From Barthelona sp. PAP020 (Eukaryota; Metamonada: BaSk clade): 50,548 bases of DNA. The DNA lies in assembly GCA_040182905.1 (NCBI GenBank), contig JARQWU010000044.1, forward strand, positions 1-50,548, given 5' to 3'. Under the pieces are notes generated by a model. It had not been told where the DNA came from. It worked only from the letters and a program-made list of their open reading frames with translations, and did no database searches. The position numbers and the translations under genes are program-made. Positions 12,101 through 27,100 of the stretch are shown piece after piece. Positions within the stretch are counted from its first letter, which is position 1, and each line of letters opens with the position of its first letter.

Positions 12101-15100
12101 GAATGGAACCAATAGTTTGATTGACGCTAGAGGGATCATCTTCAAAAGTGACAGTACCTCCATTGATTTCAAAGTAAGGATCAGTGGCAGTACAATCAAT
12201 AAATGAAGAAGTAACATAAACTGAACCACTTTGAACAACAACATCAGTATCAATGGAACTACAATTAGCGAACTCAACAATAGATGAAGACAAATAAGGA
12301 TTGAGTGTTATGTTGTAGAAATGAGCATCTTCGAAGATGAACTTACCATTTGGAATGAATACAGTACTATCATTACCATTGAGTGAACCCTTAATGGTTG
12401 CTTCATCTGTAAATGTCAATGAGCCACTAGTAATATTCACATTAGAACCACTATAACCATAGAAATTGGAAAGAATGCAACTACCACTTGTGACTAATGT
12501 TCCTTTGAGAATGAAACAATGAGAAGCATCAACTACCAATTCAAAATCATCCCCAGAATTAACAATACCTTGAGAACGAACTTCAATAGATGAACTGGAC
12601 ATCACAATAAATTTGTTACCAGGTAAATTTAAAGTACCATTGACATAGAAAATAGGGCCATCCAAAGTGTTACTGCTAATTGTTGCAACAGCATTGTCTA
12701 AAACGTATATTTTCAGAGCAATATCCAAAGATATGTATTGTTCATAGTTGTTGTTCACATAAATTATTGAATTTTCAGGCAATTCAAATAATACAGCACT
12801 TGCTATTTGAAGGTTATCAATTGTTAATGTAATTGGATTATAATCAGCAAATTGTACTCTACCGCCATTGAAAGTCCAACTCTTTGCAGTCACAGTTCCA
12901 GTAGGTAAGGTTAAAATACCAGCATTTACAGTAATTTGACTGGAAATGTTAGTTGATTCAACAACAACACGTGCTAAAGTATCATTAAGAACAAAACCTA
13001 ATTCAGGATTAAGAAGACTGATTTCACCAGAAATAGTGATATCAGCTTCATAAACACTGACCAAACCATTTCCAAACAGATTGACATTGTTATCAAATAG
13101 AAGGTTAGAAGCACTAGTATCAATACGTAATTCACAAGAAGTGTTTACTTCAATGTTTCCTGATAATAAAACATTACTTTCGAGAATCAAAAGTCCAGAT
13201 TTGCATGACATACCATTATTAATCGTGAATCCCCATTCCAAATGTGTTTCATAAGAACCATCAACAATAACAGTACCATCAACAATAATTTCATTAGAAG
13301 ATCCGTACAAGGTTTGAACAGTAGGATGAGCAAACTTCAAAGAAGCAGCTTCACGAATATAAATTGTCGCTGTGCCATCAGAAATGATGACACCATCTTC
13401 AATGGCAAATACACCTTCATGCATGTTCAAAACTGGATTCAATTTCAAATTGATTGAACCAGTCAATGTAAAATCTTGTGTAATATTCAAAGTAGCAGCA
13501 GACAATACACCATTAGTCCATTCAAGACTCTTGGTGTGAATAAAACCATCTCCTGAGATTTTACCACCATTCATTGTTAATAAATTACCAATGTAAAGTG
13601 GTTCTTTCACCTCAATGATACCATTCATTATTTGTAAGTTGTTATCAATAACAAGAGATGCGTCTAATGTTTCAACTTCAGCAGTAGCACCAAGCATGTT
13701 AATAGATCCAATATGATACACATTTCCATCAGAACGATCTTCAAATTTGATGGTACCACCGGATAATGAAACAGCACCAGGACAACTCATAGTGTTTCCA
13801 AACCAAAGAATACCTCCTTTGAGATTAAGTCCAATTGAAGAAGATAATCCTAATGCACCTTCAATGTAAAGATATCCACTCTCCAAAATGACGGTACCAG
13901 TTCCACTCAATGAACCTTCAGTTGTAATATTATGATTATAAGCAGGAAGCACTAATTCAGCATCACCATTGATGGTAATGTTACCAGAAGATATGGTGCT
14001 TGTTGCAAAAACTATATCACCATTAGAGCAATTGAAAGTGTTTGTGTTGTTCAAACTCCACAACAAAGTGAATTTACGGGCAACATCCATAGTAAATTTA
14101 CCGTTATTTTCAAGATAACAATCTGAAGATATATCACAACCAAAAGTGAATGTTGAAGCACCAGAGCTGAACAATATTTCTCCAGAAGGATGAACAATCA
14201 TATTTGCGATCATGTTTGGTGGTACAGTAATATCACCAATGAGGGGTGTAAAGTATCCATAAACATTGATTGTAATATTGTCTTCAAAACGCAAATTACC
14301 TTGAACTTTCATATTGCCTTGAATATCTAAGATAACATCATCTTTAATTCTACCACCTTTCCAAAGAAGGAGAGTTTCAACATTTAAAGTTTTGTTTCCT
14401 TTAATTGTAATACCAGAAATATCACCATTGACAATATTGATATCATTTGTAAGTTCCAAAACACCACCTTGTGAATTGAATTGAGTTACGTTGACTTTGT
14501 GATAAGGAATAATTGTACCTTCACGAAGTAAAATTTCAGCAACGGAATAAGGTGAAATATCAGCTCTAAGTTCAAATGTTAACACTGCATCCGTATGTTT
14601 CAAAGCAAGGGGAGTATCCACATCTGCTTTCAATTCAAAAGCATTAGCACATCTTAAAGTACCATCCAAAATGGTAGCTGTAGCACCACTTTCCAACCAT
14701 AAAGGTAATGAAACCAAAACTGAAGCTTTACCTTCGACAGTAAATGTGAAGGCTCCTTTAATATAACTAGAACCAGTGACTTCACCACCAACAAGTTCCA
14801 ATTTAGTTGAAACATAAAGAGGTTCTTGAATTGTTGCAACACCAGATGTAATACGGAAGTTTGAGGTATAAAGAGGAGCAAAAACGTTCAAGTTACCACC
14901 ACTGACATAGACTGTATTAATGGAGCAACTTGAATATTGAGGCAATGTAGTGTTTAAAATACCATCAACATATACAGGTAAATTGGAAGAAACACTACCA
15001 TAATCAGTGATCAACAATTCACCAGCAAGAGAAACATTGAATGTTTTTCCAGTGGCCATTCTGATGGGAGATTTCAAATAGAAAACATCATTGACAGTAA

Positions 15101-18100
15101 AATCTTTCATAAGTACTAATTCATTATTACCACTGATGTCAGAGTTTGTGTTCCATTGAAGTTCTTTGTTGATAGTTAACTCATCATTCAAAACGACAAA
15201 AGCGTCCAAAATGCTCAGTTTTTCAACAATCTTTGTGGGGCAATCAACTTGTAATATGGCAGTAGATTCTAATGTTAATTTAGGTAAAGTAACATAATTG
15301 GTTCCATCGCAACCTGTTGTGGTCATCTTCTTGGTAGCTTTTACTAACAAATCAGCAGCACCACTGAGAACAAATTGAGCGGTAGGATAAATATTTGAAT
15401 CGCTTAAGAATTCAATCACACCTGTTGAACCAACAGTTAAAGTTCCCTTGAATGTTGAAACATCGGTCAAAATTAATGTACCATCAATAACAGTTTGTCC
15501 ACTATTGCCAAATTCAACTACAGCATCAACATTAAATTGAGCACCTTCACTGACATACAGTAAACCATTATTAACTAAGCTTTCCGTTACAGTTAAAATA
15601 CCTGAACTAACATTCAATTTGTTAGTGATTTCAAGAACATCAATGAAAACAGTTGCTGAGAGGGTAACTTCACCAGAAACTGTGACGTTTCCAGTTCCAG
15701 ATGAACTAACATTGAAATTGCTATTAATTTCATTGGCAAAATCTGAATTGAATATAATAGTTGCACTGTCTAAAACGAAATTATGAGAATTACTTTCAAA
15801 CGAATTTGAAACTTCAATTACATTATTGGAGAATGTGACATCATCAAAAGCAACCAAATTTTCAATAATAGCATAAATTTCAGTAAACTTAGCATTGGTT
15901 CCAGAAACATAATTTTCAATATTAACAATAGCATCAGTTGAAGAAGTTGTAAGTTCAGCATTGTCAGCAATGTACAAATTGTCAACGTTCAATGTTCCTT
16001 TAATATCAGATGATTGACTTGCCATCAAATTCAAGTTTTCAATACTTGCAGTAACACCAACATCCATATTCAAATGAGTGTCAGAAGCAGTATCTGGAAC
16101 AAAGGTGAAGTTTTCACCAGTAATTCTCAAATTATTCTTCAAATTGATGATACCATACTTCCATTCGAAAGGCTGGTGTAAGATAAATTGCCCAGCCAAT
16201 GGTAAGGAATATGTTGTTTGTGCCATCTTCATTGTAACATTGTATATATTGGTAGTTAAAGAGTCATCAAATTCAATTGGCAAACTATTCCAGAAGGTAG
16301 CAAGCCCATTCATGAAATAAGCTGTAGAACTCATGATTAATCTTTCCAAGAATTGGACTTCACCATCAATCATGTAGAAAACATTGCTTGAATTGAAGTT
16401 TTCTAATTTTACGATGGCGCCAACATCAGCAAACACAGTGAAATTTTGTTGAGTATTCAACAAAGAATCAAGATCTGTTTTCAAATGACATATACCAGTT
16501 GAACAATTTATGGCAACATCTTTAACAGCTGTGGCAATAGAAGTACCTTCCAAATAGAAAATACCGCTATTGAAACTAACCTTTCTGTTGAAACTTACTA
16601 TAGTTGATGTCACAGTAAATGTGCTCAAACTTAAAGTGGATTCACAAGCGATGTTTAACACACCACCACCATAAATTGTACCTTTATTGAATAACGCACT
16701 AAATGTGACTTCAACAGAACCAATAATATTCATTGAACCATCTCTAAACCAGAGTTTATCAATTTGTAATTCACCATAAGAATTAACAACAGTGGTTGTA
16801 TCGTAAATGATGAGATTTTCAATTGTTTTTGTAGTAACAGCTTCACTCATGGCATTAATCACACCATTTTCAAGAAGATACAAAGGATTTTGCATATTAT
16901 CCACATGAGCACCACTCCACAGATTTAATTCACCACCAGAAACATTCAAATAACCATCATTGACTGACAATTTGGAGAATAGATTCAATTCTCCACCTAA
17001 CACAAGAACACTTCCATCGCTGATTAAATCACCTTGAGTAACATTCAAAGTACCAGTATTGACAATAATTTCAGCTTGTTGATTGAGTTGAATCAAACCA
17101 AGAGTTGATAAATCACCATCTAAGATCAATTTACCATCATTCAACAACAATGATTTGGTTGCAATAATGATGGCATCTTCAATTGTAACGTTAGCATCTG
17201 TTGTTTTCAGAATGACACCATTGAAGACAAATTGACAAGTGGTACAATCAACAGCAGATAATTTAGAAGAATTAGTGTTTTGAATATAGAAATTTGATCC
17301 ATCTTCAATCACAAATTCACCAGTAGTATCTAATTTAATATCACCATCATTAAGATAGGCAGTACCAGCCCTGACAATAACTTCACGGTCATATATTCTT
17401 CTGACACCATCACCATTGAAATTGAGAGTTGAAACAATAGTTTTACCATAGAAACCCTCTTGAGAACCATTTTTCCAATTATAAGTGTCAACGAAAATTT
17501 CAGATGCTTGTCCAGTAACCAATCCATTTAGATGATTTAAAGTGGTAATTTCTGCAACAGCTAAATCTGCAGCTTGGAAAATACCACCATCAGAAATTTC
17601 CATTTTGGTGATAGTACAAGTGGCTTGCTTCTCTAACTTAAGATAACTCAAAGCAGAAGTCAAATAAACATCAGGAATCAATAAAGTCTTATCTAATACA
17701 TAAGCAACTTTCATAATACCTGATTGAATATCAATTTTACTATCAGAAGCAAAAACTGTATCAGGATAAGCAGTAAGACTACTTCCAGGTCCTAAAAGAA
17801 CAGTAAAAAGACCAGAATATAAGAAATCACCACGTAAATTGGCAAAAACACTGTTTCCTTCAAACAAAAGATCAATAATTCCTGTAACCTTGAAAGGTCC
17901 ATTCTCTTCAAAAGTAAATGTTCCTTGTAGGAATTCAACTGCAGCAGGTAAATCATCAACACCACCTGTTTTAACGATATCACCAGAAATAGAACCACCT
18001 CCACGAAGTCTCAATTTAGCTTCAGGATAAAGATCAACTGTATTCATGGTAATAAACTTAGTGTATGAATTCAATTCAGAATAAACAACCAAATCCCCAT

Positions 18101-21100
18101 TGTTGATAAATGAAGCAGGTGTATTAGCATCAGTAAGAATATCATACACATCAGTACGAATTAGTAATGTGATACCACCATTAATTCTCCAAACAGCACC
18201 AAGATCAAGATAGATGAAACCACCTTCCATACCGACTTGATCTTCAAAAACAACAGTTCTGGAAGTGACATAATGATGATGACCAATAACATCAACTGTA
18301 GACTGGAAGATTAGATTTCCTTCTGAACCAGTTAATACAGTTTCATTCCAAATACTGTGTTGATTAGCTGTAACAGTACCTGATCCATCAAGAATACCGT
18401 CAATTAATCTGATTTCATTCTTAGCTAAAATACTGCCTTCAGAAACAATAGTACCATTGTTCAAAATAATACTTTGAGAAGACTGTAATTCAACACCAAA
18501 TTGAACATTGATGGTACCATTGTTTAATTTCAATCTGCAAATATTTACAACATTATCAACAGCATTGATTCCCTTGGAAATATCTAAAATACCATTTTCA
18601 ACAACATAATTGCCAAGACAATTGTTAATCGAAGCAGGTCCTTTCAAATATACAGTACCAGACTGTTGAACAATAGTAGCTTCATTCAAATTCATAGTTG
18701 CGGCTGAAACAAGAGTCATATTTGCCATGTACATTTCAACTTCACCACTAAAGGTGGCAGTTGATTGGAAATCAAAATATCCATTAACTAACTGAATGAC
18801 TGAACCTTCTTCAAAGATAGAAGAACCAGTAAATTCACCACCATTTTCAAGAATTAATTCACCAAAAGAAGTAATTTTGAGGAATCCACTCAAAACTAAT
18901 GAAGAAACTAAATGAACCTTTTCACTGACAATCAAATCACCACCAACAATGAAATCACCATCCATAGATATGGTACCTTCATTTCTGAAGAAAATATTGG
19001 AATCGGCAGAAGCCATAATTTGACCATCACTAGTGGCAATGACATCACCACCATCCCAGTACAAATCTCCAAGAGCAACTAATTTCTTATTTTGCCATGT
19101 CTTTGGATTATTTGTGGCCAAAGTGATAGTTCCATAAACAATAATTTGACTTAAATCAGTTAAAGATCCAGAATACCAATTGAAATTACCACTACTTACA
19201 GTAATATCACCATTATTGCTAATGGTACCACCTTGAACATTCAAATCACCACCAAGAATCAATGTCGTTAACAATAAATCTAATTGACCACCATACACTT
19301 CAACACCGTTCATAATATGCAAAACTGAATCTGATTTAATTGTACCATCATAAAGATACAATGAATCAACAATGAAAGGATTGGCTACAGTACCACCACT
19401 GAAAAGAGTTACACCACCCTTATTAGTGATAGGAATAGCAGAAATGAATCTTGTGGTAGATTGGAAAGTACATGAACCATCAAGAACCACCCATGAACCA
19501 ACATCAATGGCAGCTTCAACAACCACAGCAGAACCGTTTATTGTGATTAAACCTTCACCTTTAATGTCAAGATCTGTGGCCAAATGGGTACTATCAGCAG
19601 CAAATATTAACTCAGAAGTATCATAAACATTCACTAGACCATGTAAAATAACACCATCTTCTAAATAGAGATGAGTGTCATTGGCAATATTAATTACAGG
19701 TTGTAAATGTGGTTTTGTACTGAGGAAATTAGAATCAATAACCAATTCGAAATAGGCTTTTCCTGTAGAATTGAAATGCATTAAGTTGTAATTCTTAATC
19801 ATGGGACTGGAAGATTCAGGCGCACTCAAAACTAAATCAGGAGCAAATACTCTAAATTCACCGTAATTTGTAATAATAGGTGAATAAGCTAAATCAACAT
19901 TACCTTCGGTCCACAACCATTCAGCATTTTCTTGATTAATGAAACTGAGACAGTTGATATACTTTGTAGTTGTGGAATTCATGTATATTTGACCATAATT
20001 GACGAATTTCAATTGTCCACTGAGATAACCGGTTTCCCAGATCATTTGTTGTTCATTGTAAAGCCCACCATTTCCTTTGATAACACCAGCAATAATTTGT
20101 AACATTTCAAGAACAATAACATTGTATTGATTGATAGTGATACTTGCTGTTGGTTCATCAATGTATAAAGTGTTCAAAACTGTAAGAGAACCTAAAACAT
20201 TGACAGTACCATTGTGAACATAAATACTTCTGACTGTGAAACAATTATCTGCCTCAGAAACTGGTCTGTCAATCTTGAAAGTACCACCATACAAATAAAT
20301 AGTTGGACCATCACGAGTATCAGGATCACAACTACCAGATTGAAGAATCAAAGTAGCACCAGTATACAAATTATATGATGCAGGAGCTGCAGGAGCTTCA
20401 ATAGTACCCGAACCAACATCAATAGATGCACCTTTGGATACAATAGAACCACCAGACATATACAACTTTTCTTTACCAAATTCAATCTTACCTAATTCTT
20501 CAGCTTGCAGCAAACCAATTGAGAAACCACCTCCAACAAAAGTAGTAACACCATTAGAAATATTATAGACATTGTTATTTTCAATACTCCATTCTATTCT
20601 ATTTCTAGCATACTGATAATTAGTAGCGTTGAAAGGTTTCAACAAATCACAGTTACCTTTAGCAGCAAGAGGGAAAGGGAAATCGATAGTAGATTTCAAA
20701 ATGCTTCCATCTTCCTTGAAATCAACCCAAGCAACAAGATTTTCAACACGGCTATCATCGAAAGCAATATCATCATCACTTGCGAATGAAACCAAATCAA
20801 ATGAACTTAAAACACCATCGAAAATCTTGAAATCGGTAATTGTACCTTCAACATAACTTGTGATAATCTTCAAAGGATTGGAAGTTTGAATAAGTTCCCC
20901 TTCATTTTGAATACTTATAATAAGAACACCATTTTCATATAAACGAACAAAGATTTCATCAAATGTGATTGAATAGAAGACTTTTTGGTCATGTTTAGTC
21001 ATAGCTGCAGTACTACTGCTGGCGAAACATGGACTTCTTGAACAAGCACACCATCTGACGGTACTGTCAGTGACGGATTCAATACAAGTGGTTTGACCTC

Positions 21101-24100
21101 TAATAGAACTGTATCCTAAAGCATAGAACTCAGCATATAAAGTGTCTTCCCAACCTAAACCAGCAGTAAACTGATATGAAGAAGATGTTAAAATTCTTAC
21201 TCTTTGTAATGAAAGTATCATTGAGAATTCACCAAGAGTCAAATCTTCAGTACCTTCAAACAGTATTTCAGCTTCATTGAGATGTAAACCAGCAGAATCA
21301 AAGTAATAAGTGGATTTGGCACTTGAAATATATGCATCAAACTTAGGGGAATTGCAATAACCATCACTGTATTCAATAATGTTATTCAGTTTTGTAATGT
21401 TACCTTGATTACGAAGGGTGGATTTACCAGAACCTTTCAACAAATCTACATTACCAATGTCAAACAATGATAAGTTGGTGACATGAATCATGGCTCCAAT
21501 TTCACCATGAATGTGTCCTTCATTCCAAATAGCAGTACCATCAATCTTTAAAGTTCTTTCTTCAATGATTTTGGTATTTTCTGTGAAAAGACCATCATGA
21601 ACAATGGTAAAACCTTTTCCATACAAATTACCACTCTTCCAAACAAATTCACCAAAGAACTCAATAAGACCGTTACCAATTTGACTACCTTCTTCTCTTT
21701 GATATGCTTCACCATAAACCTTAGTTGTTTGAGCACTGTTAAGTTCACCACTTCCAAATAGATCAAATAATTCAGTAACTTCTAATGTAGCAGCAACTTT
21801 AACATTACCACCCTGAATGTTCAAAGAAGGAACAGAGAATTCATAGGATAAATCTTTGAATACAATGTTACCATCACTAATATTCATACCACCTAAAGAT
21901 GTTCCAAAGGCAAAATTCTTTTTAACTAAAAGATAACCATCTTCAACAACAACCCATCCACCATTAATTGTAGAAGTTGTTGTAACAGTAGAATCAGAAG
22001 AAACAAGTTTGACTGTACCACCACCACCAATTTCTGTGGTAGTTCTCAAAACGTGATTACCACTATCAAACAGAAGATAGGTTTCACCATCTACAACACG
22101 TAAGATAACATCACCACTAATGTCTGAATTATTAGCCAATCTTAAAGTACCCAGATCTACAACAATTGAAGCAATTTCTGTAAGAGTAAATTCTGCATCA
22201 AATATGGATTCAACTGTTTGATTGATGTTCAAAGTTTTGTTAACAATGATCTGGGACATTTCACCACTGACATGCTCAATCAAAGCATTATTTTGTAAAT
22301 TAATGTTGAATTCATTTTGAACAAGAAGTTTAGCCATATCTTTCAAACTGACATCACCACTCAACCAATTCAATTTTCCTTCAACTCTTAAAATAGTTGA
22401 TGAAATAGTAAATTCATCAGTTAAATCTATTTCTGATTCGTCCATGATAACAACAACACCAGCTTTGGTGATTTCACCCTTTGAAATATTCAAATGATTG
22501 TTTACCACAACAGATTTAGCAACCTCAAGAGTACCACCTGACAGAATCAAATTATCAACTTGAATATTTAAACATTTAGCATCACAAATACCAGTGTTGG
22601 AAACTTCCAGAATGGCAATGTCAAAATTAGCAGGTAATATTTCCAAACTTAAAATACCACTGTATACATTCAAGATACCATTACCACTAATTGTAGAGGC
22701 ACTGTCTAACAAAGTGAATAAACCAGCAAATATCAGATAACTATTTTCAGCAATAGTAATATCACAATTAATTGTCACTAAATTGGTGTATTTCAAATTA
22801 CCATTTATGATATTGATGGTTGCACCTGTATAAGCATTAAATTTACTGTTTATCATTGTTTCACCAATAATATCAATGTCAAGTTGACCATAATGTTCAA
22901 TTGGAATACCAAAATAGGAAGTTGTATCATTTGTCTCAAAAGTAAATGTAGCACCACTTTCAACAACAAATTTACCAATACTGAAAGAACTTTTCAAGTC
23001 AATGATACCATTTTCAAATGTGGCAGTAGATCCAGTCTTCAAAAGAATCTGAGGATTGTGCAAATCAAAACTGGTCTCATTGAAATGAATGTTGTGTGAA
23101 TTTTGTAACCAAATACCTAAACCATCAAAATGAATGCTTCCTTTTGTAGATTTCCAGAATTTAATATCTGAAGTAACAGCGATTTCATTGTCAAAAACAA
23201 AATCACCAGATTTAAATATAAATCCATGAGGCAAACTCATATCACGACTTGTAAATTCAACATATGATCCATCAAGTACAGTTGGGAATAGAATATCAGC
23301 ATCAAACAACACATTACCATCATTCATATTAATATATTGTGTTATACCAAAGTTACTGGTATAAATAACTTCTTTCATGTGCACATTACCACCACCAATT
23401 TCAAAAAGAACATCCGAAGTGGCAGCAGAATCAACAGTCCATTCATTGTTCAAATAGACTATATTAGAAGTGAATTTAATCAAAAGATTGATTGGATTGA
23501 CAGTTAAACCACTCATGAAATATGTTTTGGTGTTTCCAGCAATGGTCAAATAAGATGTTGTAGTTGCACCAATAAGTGAACCTTGCAATAGATGAACGCT
23601 ATCCATATTCCAAACAATATTTCCTTTACGCAAATCAAGAATACCACCATCAAGAATAATCTTTGAAGGATTGACATAAGTAGCGATAACATCAGTGCTG
23701 TATGACATCAAAAGAACGTATCCACCAGTGTAAATTGTTAATTGAACCGCACAATTCCAGCTGACTGAAGGATTGATTTGAACAGTACCATAAACATCCA
23801 AATTGAAATAACTAGAACCAGCATTCAAAATGACTTGAGTTGGACCTGGTGCCCAAGAAAGAGAACCTCCACTCTTGACAACAAAAGTGAAATCAGAATA
23901 GGCACTGAAAGAACCACTAACCCATGAAAAAGAACCAAAAATAGAAAGCTTTCCAGATTTAAAATTCTTGGTATAGTCATCATTTTGAATAGTGATATCA
24001 TCAACACTTAAATCAAATTCAGGATCTGCATCAATGGTTCCACAGAAATATTCAAATGTCGTCACAGTAAACTTAATTAAATTATCACCCTTCAATATGG

Positions 24101-27100
24101 GAATGGTGACGGCATCTAATGACATGACAAATGTATTGACTGTAATATCCTTCTTCATGTATAAGACACCACCAGTTAATTGAAGGTCATCCAATGTTAA
24201 AACACCATCAAAAACAACATTACCATCTTTGATTTGTAAACCACCACCAGAAGTTGTGGAAATTGTTTCGTAAATAGTGACATCAGAAGCACCATCAACA
24301 GAGAAAGTTCCTGTAATTGTAACAGTTGCACCTTCATAACCTATATATTTGGAATCTTGAATCTGCAAATAACCACTTGAAGCAATGGTAATATCTCCGT
24401 AATTCTCAAACAATTCAGAATTGAGAATTCTGAAAACTGAACTGGAATCGCCAATTGTCACAACACCACTTTCTCTAATAACAGTTTTAACTTGGAATTT
24501 ACCAACATTACCACCAACTCTATTAATAGTACCATATACATCCAACAAACTGGAAGAATCACCGCTTAAAAGAGGTGGATTACTTGTATCAGCAGGAATG
24601 TATAATTCAGCACCATTTTGAATCAACATAGTAGCAGAAACAAACACGATGTTACCTTGACTGAATTCAATGCTACTGGAAACAGTAAAGGTGAGATCTT
24701 CAAGAGTAAGGATATTGATAACGTTCAAAGTTTCAGTTTCAACAAAAGTACGGATGGAAGTTAACTTAACACCAGAAATTGAATTTGTAGCTGCTTTAAA
24801 TGTAAGAGAAGCTACAGAATCGACATAAGTAGCACGAGATGTTGCTTGAATTTCACAATTGGATAATTGAACAGAACCAGAAAAGATCAAATCACCAGAT
24901 GTCTTAACAATACCTCCAGTAGCAACAAAATCATCCAAATCACGATCAGATTCACCAAAATCTAACACACCACCAGAAATTTTAATTTTTGGCAATGAAA
25001 CAATTCCACCAAAAGTGTCAAATGCCCAATAAGTAACTTCTGGAACATCAAGTCTAATATCTATGATTTGGAATTTCAAGTTACCAGTTACAACTTCAAA
25101 ATCACCTGTAATATCAACAGTTGCTCTTAAAATTGTAGAATCAGAGGAATCAATACCAAATAAGAATTTACCATCACCTTCAATTCTGGAAGTTGAGGCA
25201 AATTGTATTGAAGCAAATTTAATGACACCAGGAGTGACAGTAGTGAAAGTACCATCAGCATAATCAACATAAGTTTGATCAAAATGTGTTCCCAAAGAAA
25301 GAGATCCTTGAGTGACTTCAATTTGTGAAGTGGAGGTTGTTCCAAGATTGACACTAATAATCGCATTAACTAAATTATTATTTTGAATACTACCAGAAGA
25401 ATATAGCATAGAAACACTATCAGCACTATAGAAACCAATTGAAGTTCCAGATGCAGCAAAATTAATTGTTCCTTGATTATTAACAAAAGAATTTGTTAAA
25501 TATAAAATACCACTGGTCACTGAATACACTGCGCCTGTTTTAACAACAAGCGTTGTTCCTTCAGTAATATCACTTCTGGTTCCGGCTTGTACAATTGCAC
25601 TTTCAACAACAACGTTACCACCACCATAGAAGTATGCACCATTGTTGATATTCAATGTTTGAATTGTCAATGTACTGAATTTATCAACATAAACTTTGCC
25701 ACTAACACTTAAAGTATCAATAGAAAGGTCATCCTCAACATACAAAGTTGAAGTTGAAGATTGAATTGATCCAGAACGAATTGAACTTTGTGTGGTGTAA
25801 AGGGAAGAAGTATCTGACAAAGACCAGGTTGTCGCCATATCAGTGAGAACACTTCCATACTTCAAAATACCATTGGAAATACCATTGATAGATAATGGAT
25901 CATTGATTGTTCCTTCCAAATTCCAAGTAACATCTTGAGAATAATAGATTAAAGAAGTAGCATCAACAGAAATCTGACCTTCTGAGGTAACTTCACCGTT
26001 CTTCAAATAAAGAGCTGAATTAACTAGTGTTAATGATGAAGCTGCAAGGAAATTTTGATTGTTTCCTTCGAAATAAACTATTGAATCTTCAATTTCGATT
26101 GAACCTTCAACATTCAAATCTACATTAGTGACAGTATTATTTTTGAAATATACTGTTTGACCACTGTTGACTTGTAACAAACCCTTCTTTGAAGTGGGAA
26201 CTTCTAAAGTTCCACTCTTGAATTCAACATCGTGTTCAGCATCAAAACGACACCAAGATTCCATTAAAATTTTACCATTTGTAAACACAGCAGTATTTTC
26301 ACCTTCAACTGTTGTTAATTGAATTCTGGTTCCAATACATTTTCTCACATTAAGTTGAGTACCAGCAACAAATTTACCAACTTGAATAGTTGATTCACCT
26401 TGAATGATACCACCTCGATAATTAAATTCGGTAATGGCCATTTCACTTTCTTCAACATAAACAAGACCGTTGTCAAATTGCAAAATTCCAATAGAACCAT
26501 CAGAATAGAATTTGACTTGAGCTGAACTGTAGTTGACATATAAAAGATCAATTGAGAATTGAGAATCCTTCTCAAATGTGTAAATCATATTGGCAATGTC
26601 AAAATTGATACTACCTTTTGAATCAACATTTGAATTGGCTTTGAAATTAACAACAGGTGAAGCTGTCAAAAGACCAGTAATAACACCTTCTTCTTCAACT
26701 TTCACATTACCATAAATATCAGCCTTTGACAAATTCATGTATCCATAATTGTCAATGAAAATCAAACCTTCAAAGACAGAGGTTGAAACAATAGTTTGAT
26801 AGAAGCGTCCATGAATGTCAATTTCACTCGCAGAATCAGCATTGATAATACCAAAAGTAAAAATACCATCTTTGGAAACATTCAATGCACCAGAAATTGT
26901 AAATGTCCAAGTAGTTTCAACCAAACTGTTACTGATATTGAAAGAAGAAGTTGAATCAATAATAAATTCTCCTGTAGTTTTGAAATTGGTATAAATATCA
27001 CAAACAATAACAGTGTTATCAACTGCTTTGAAAACTGATTGTGTATTTTGTCCAACAATAATAGCATCTTCGAACAGAACTGAAGCACTTTCAAAAATGA

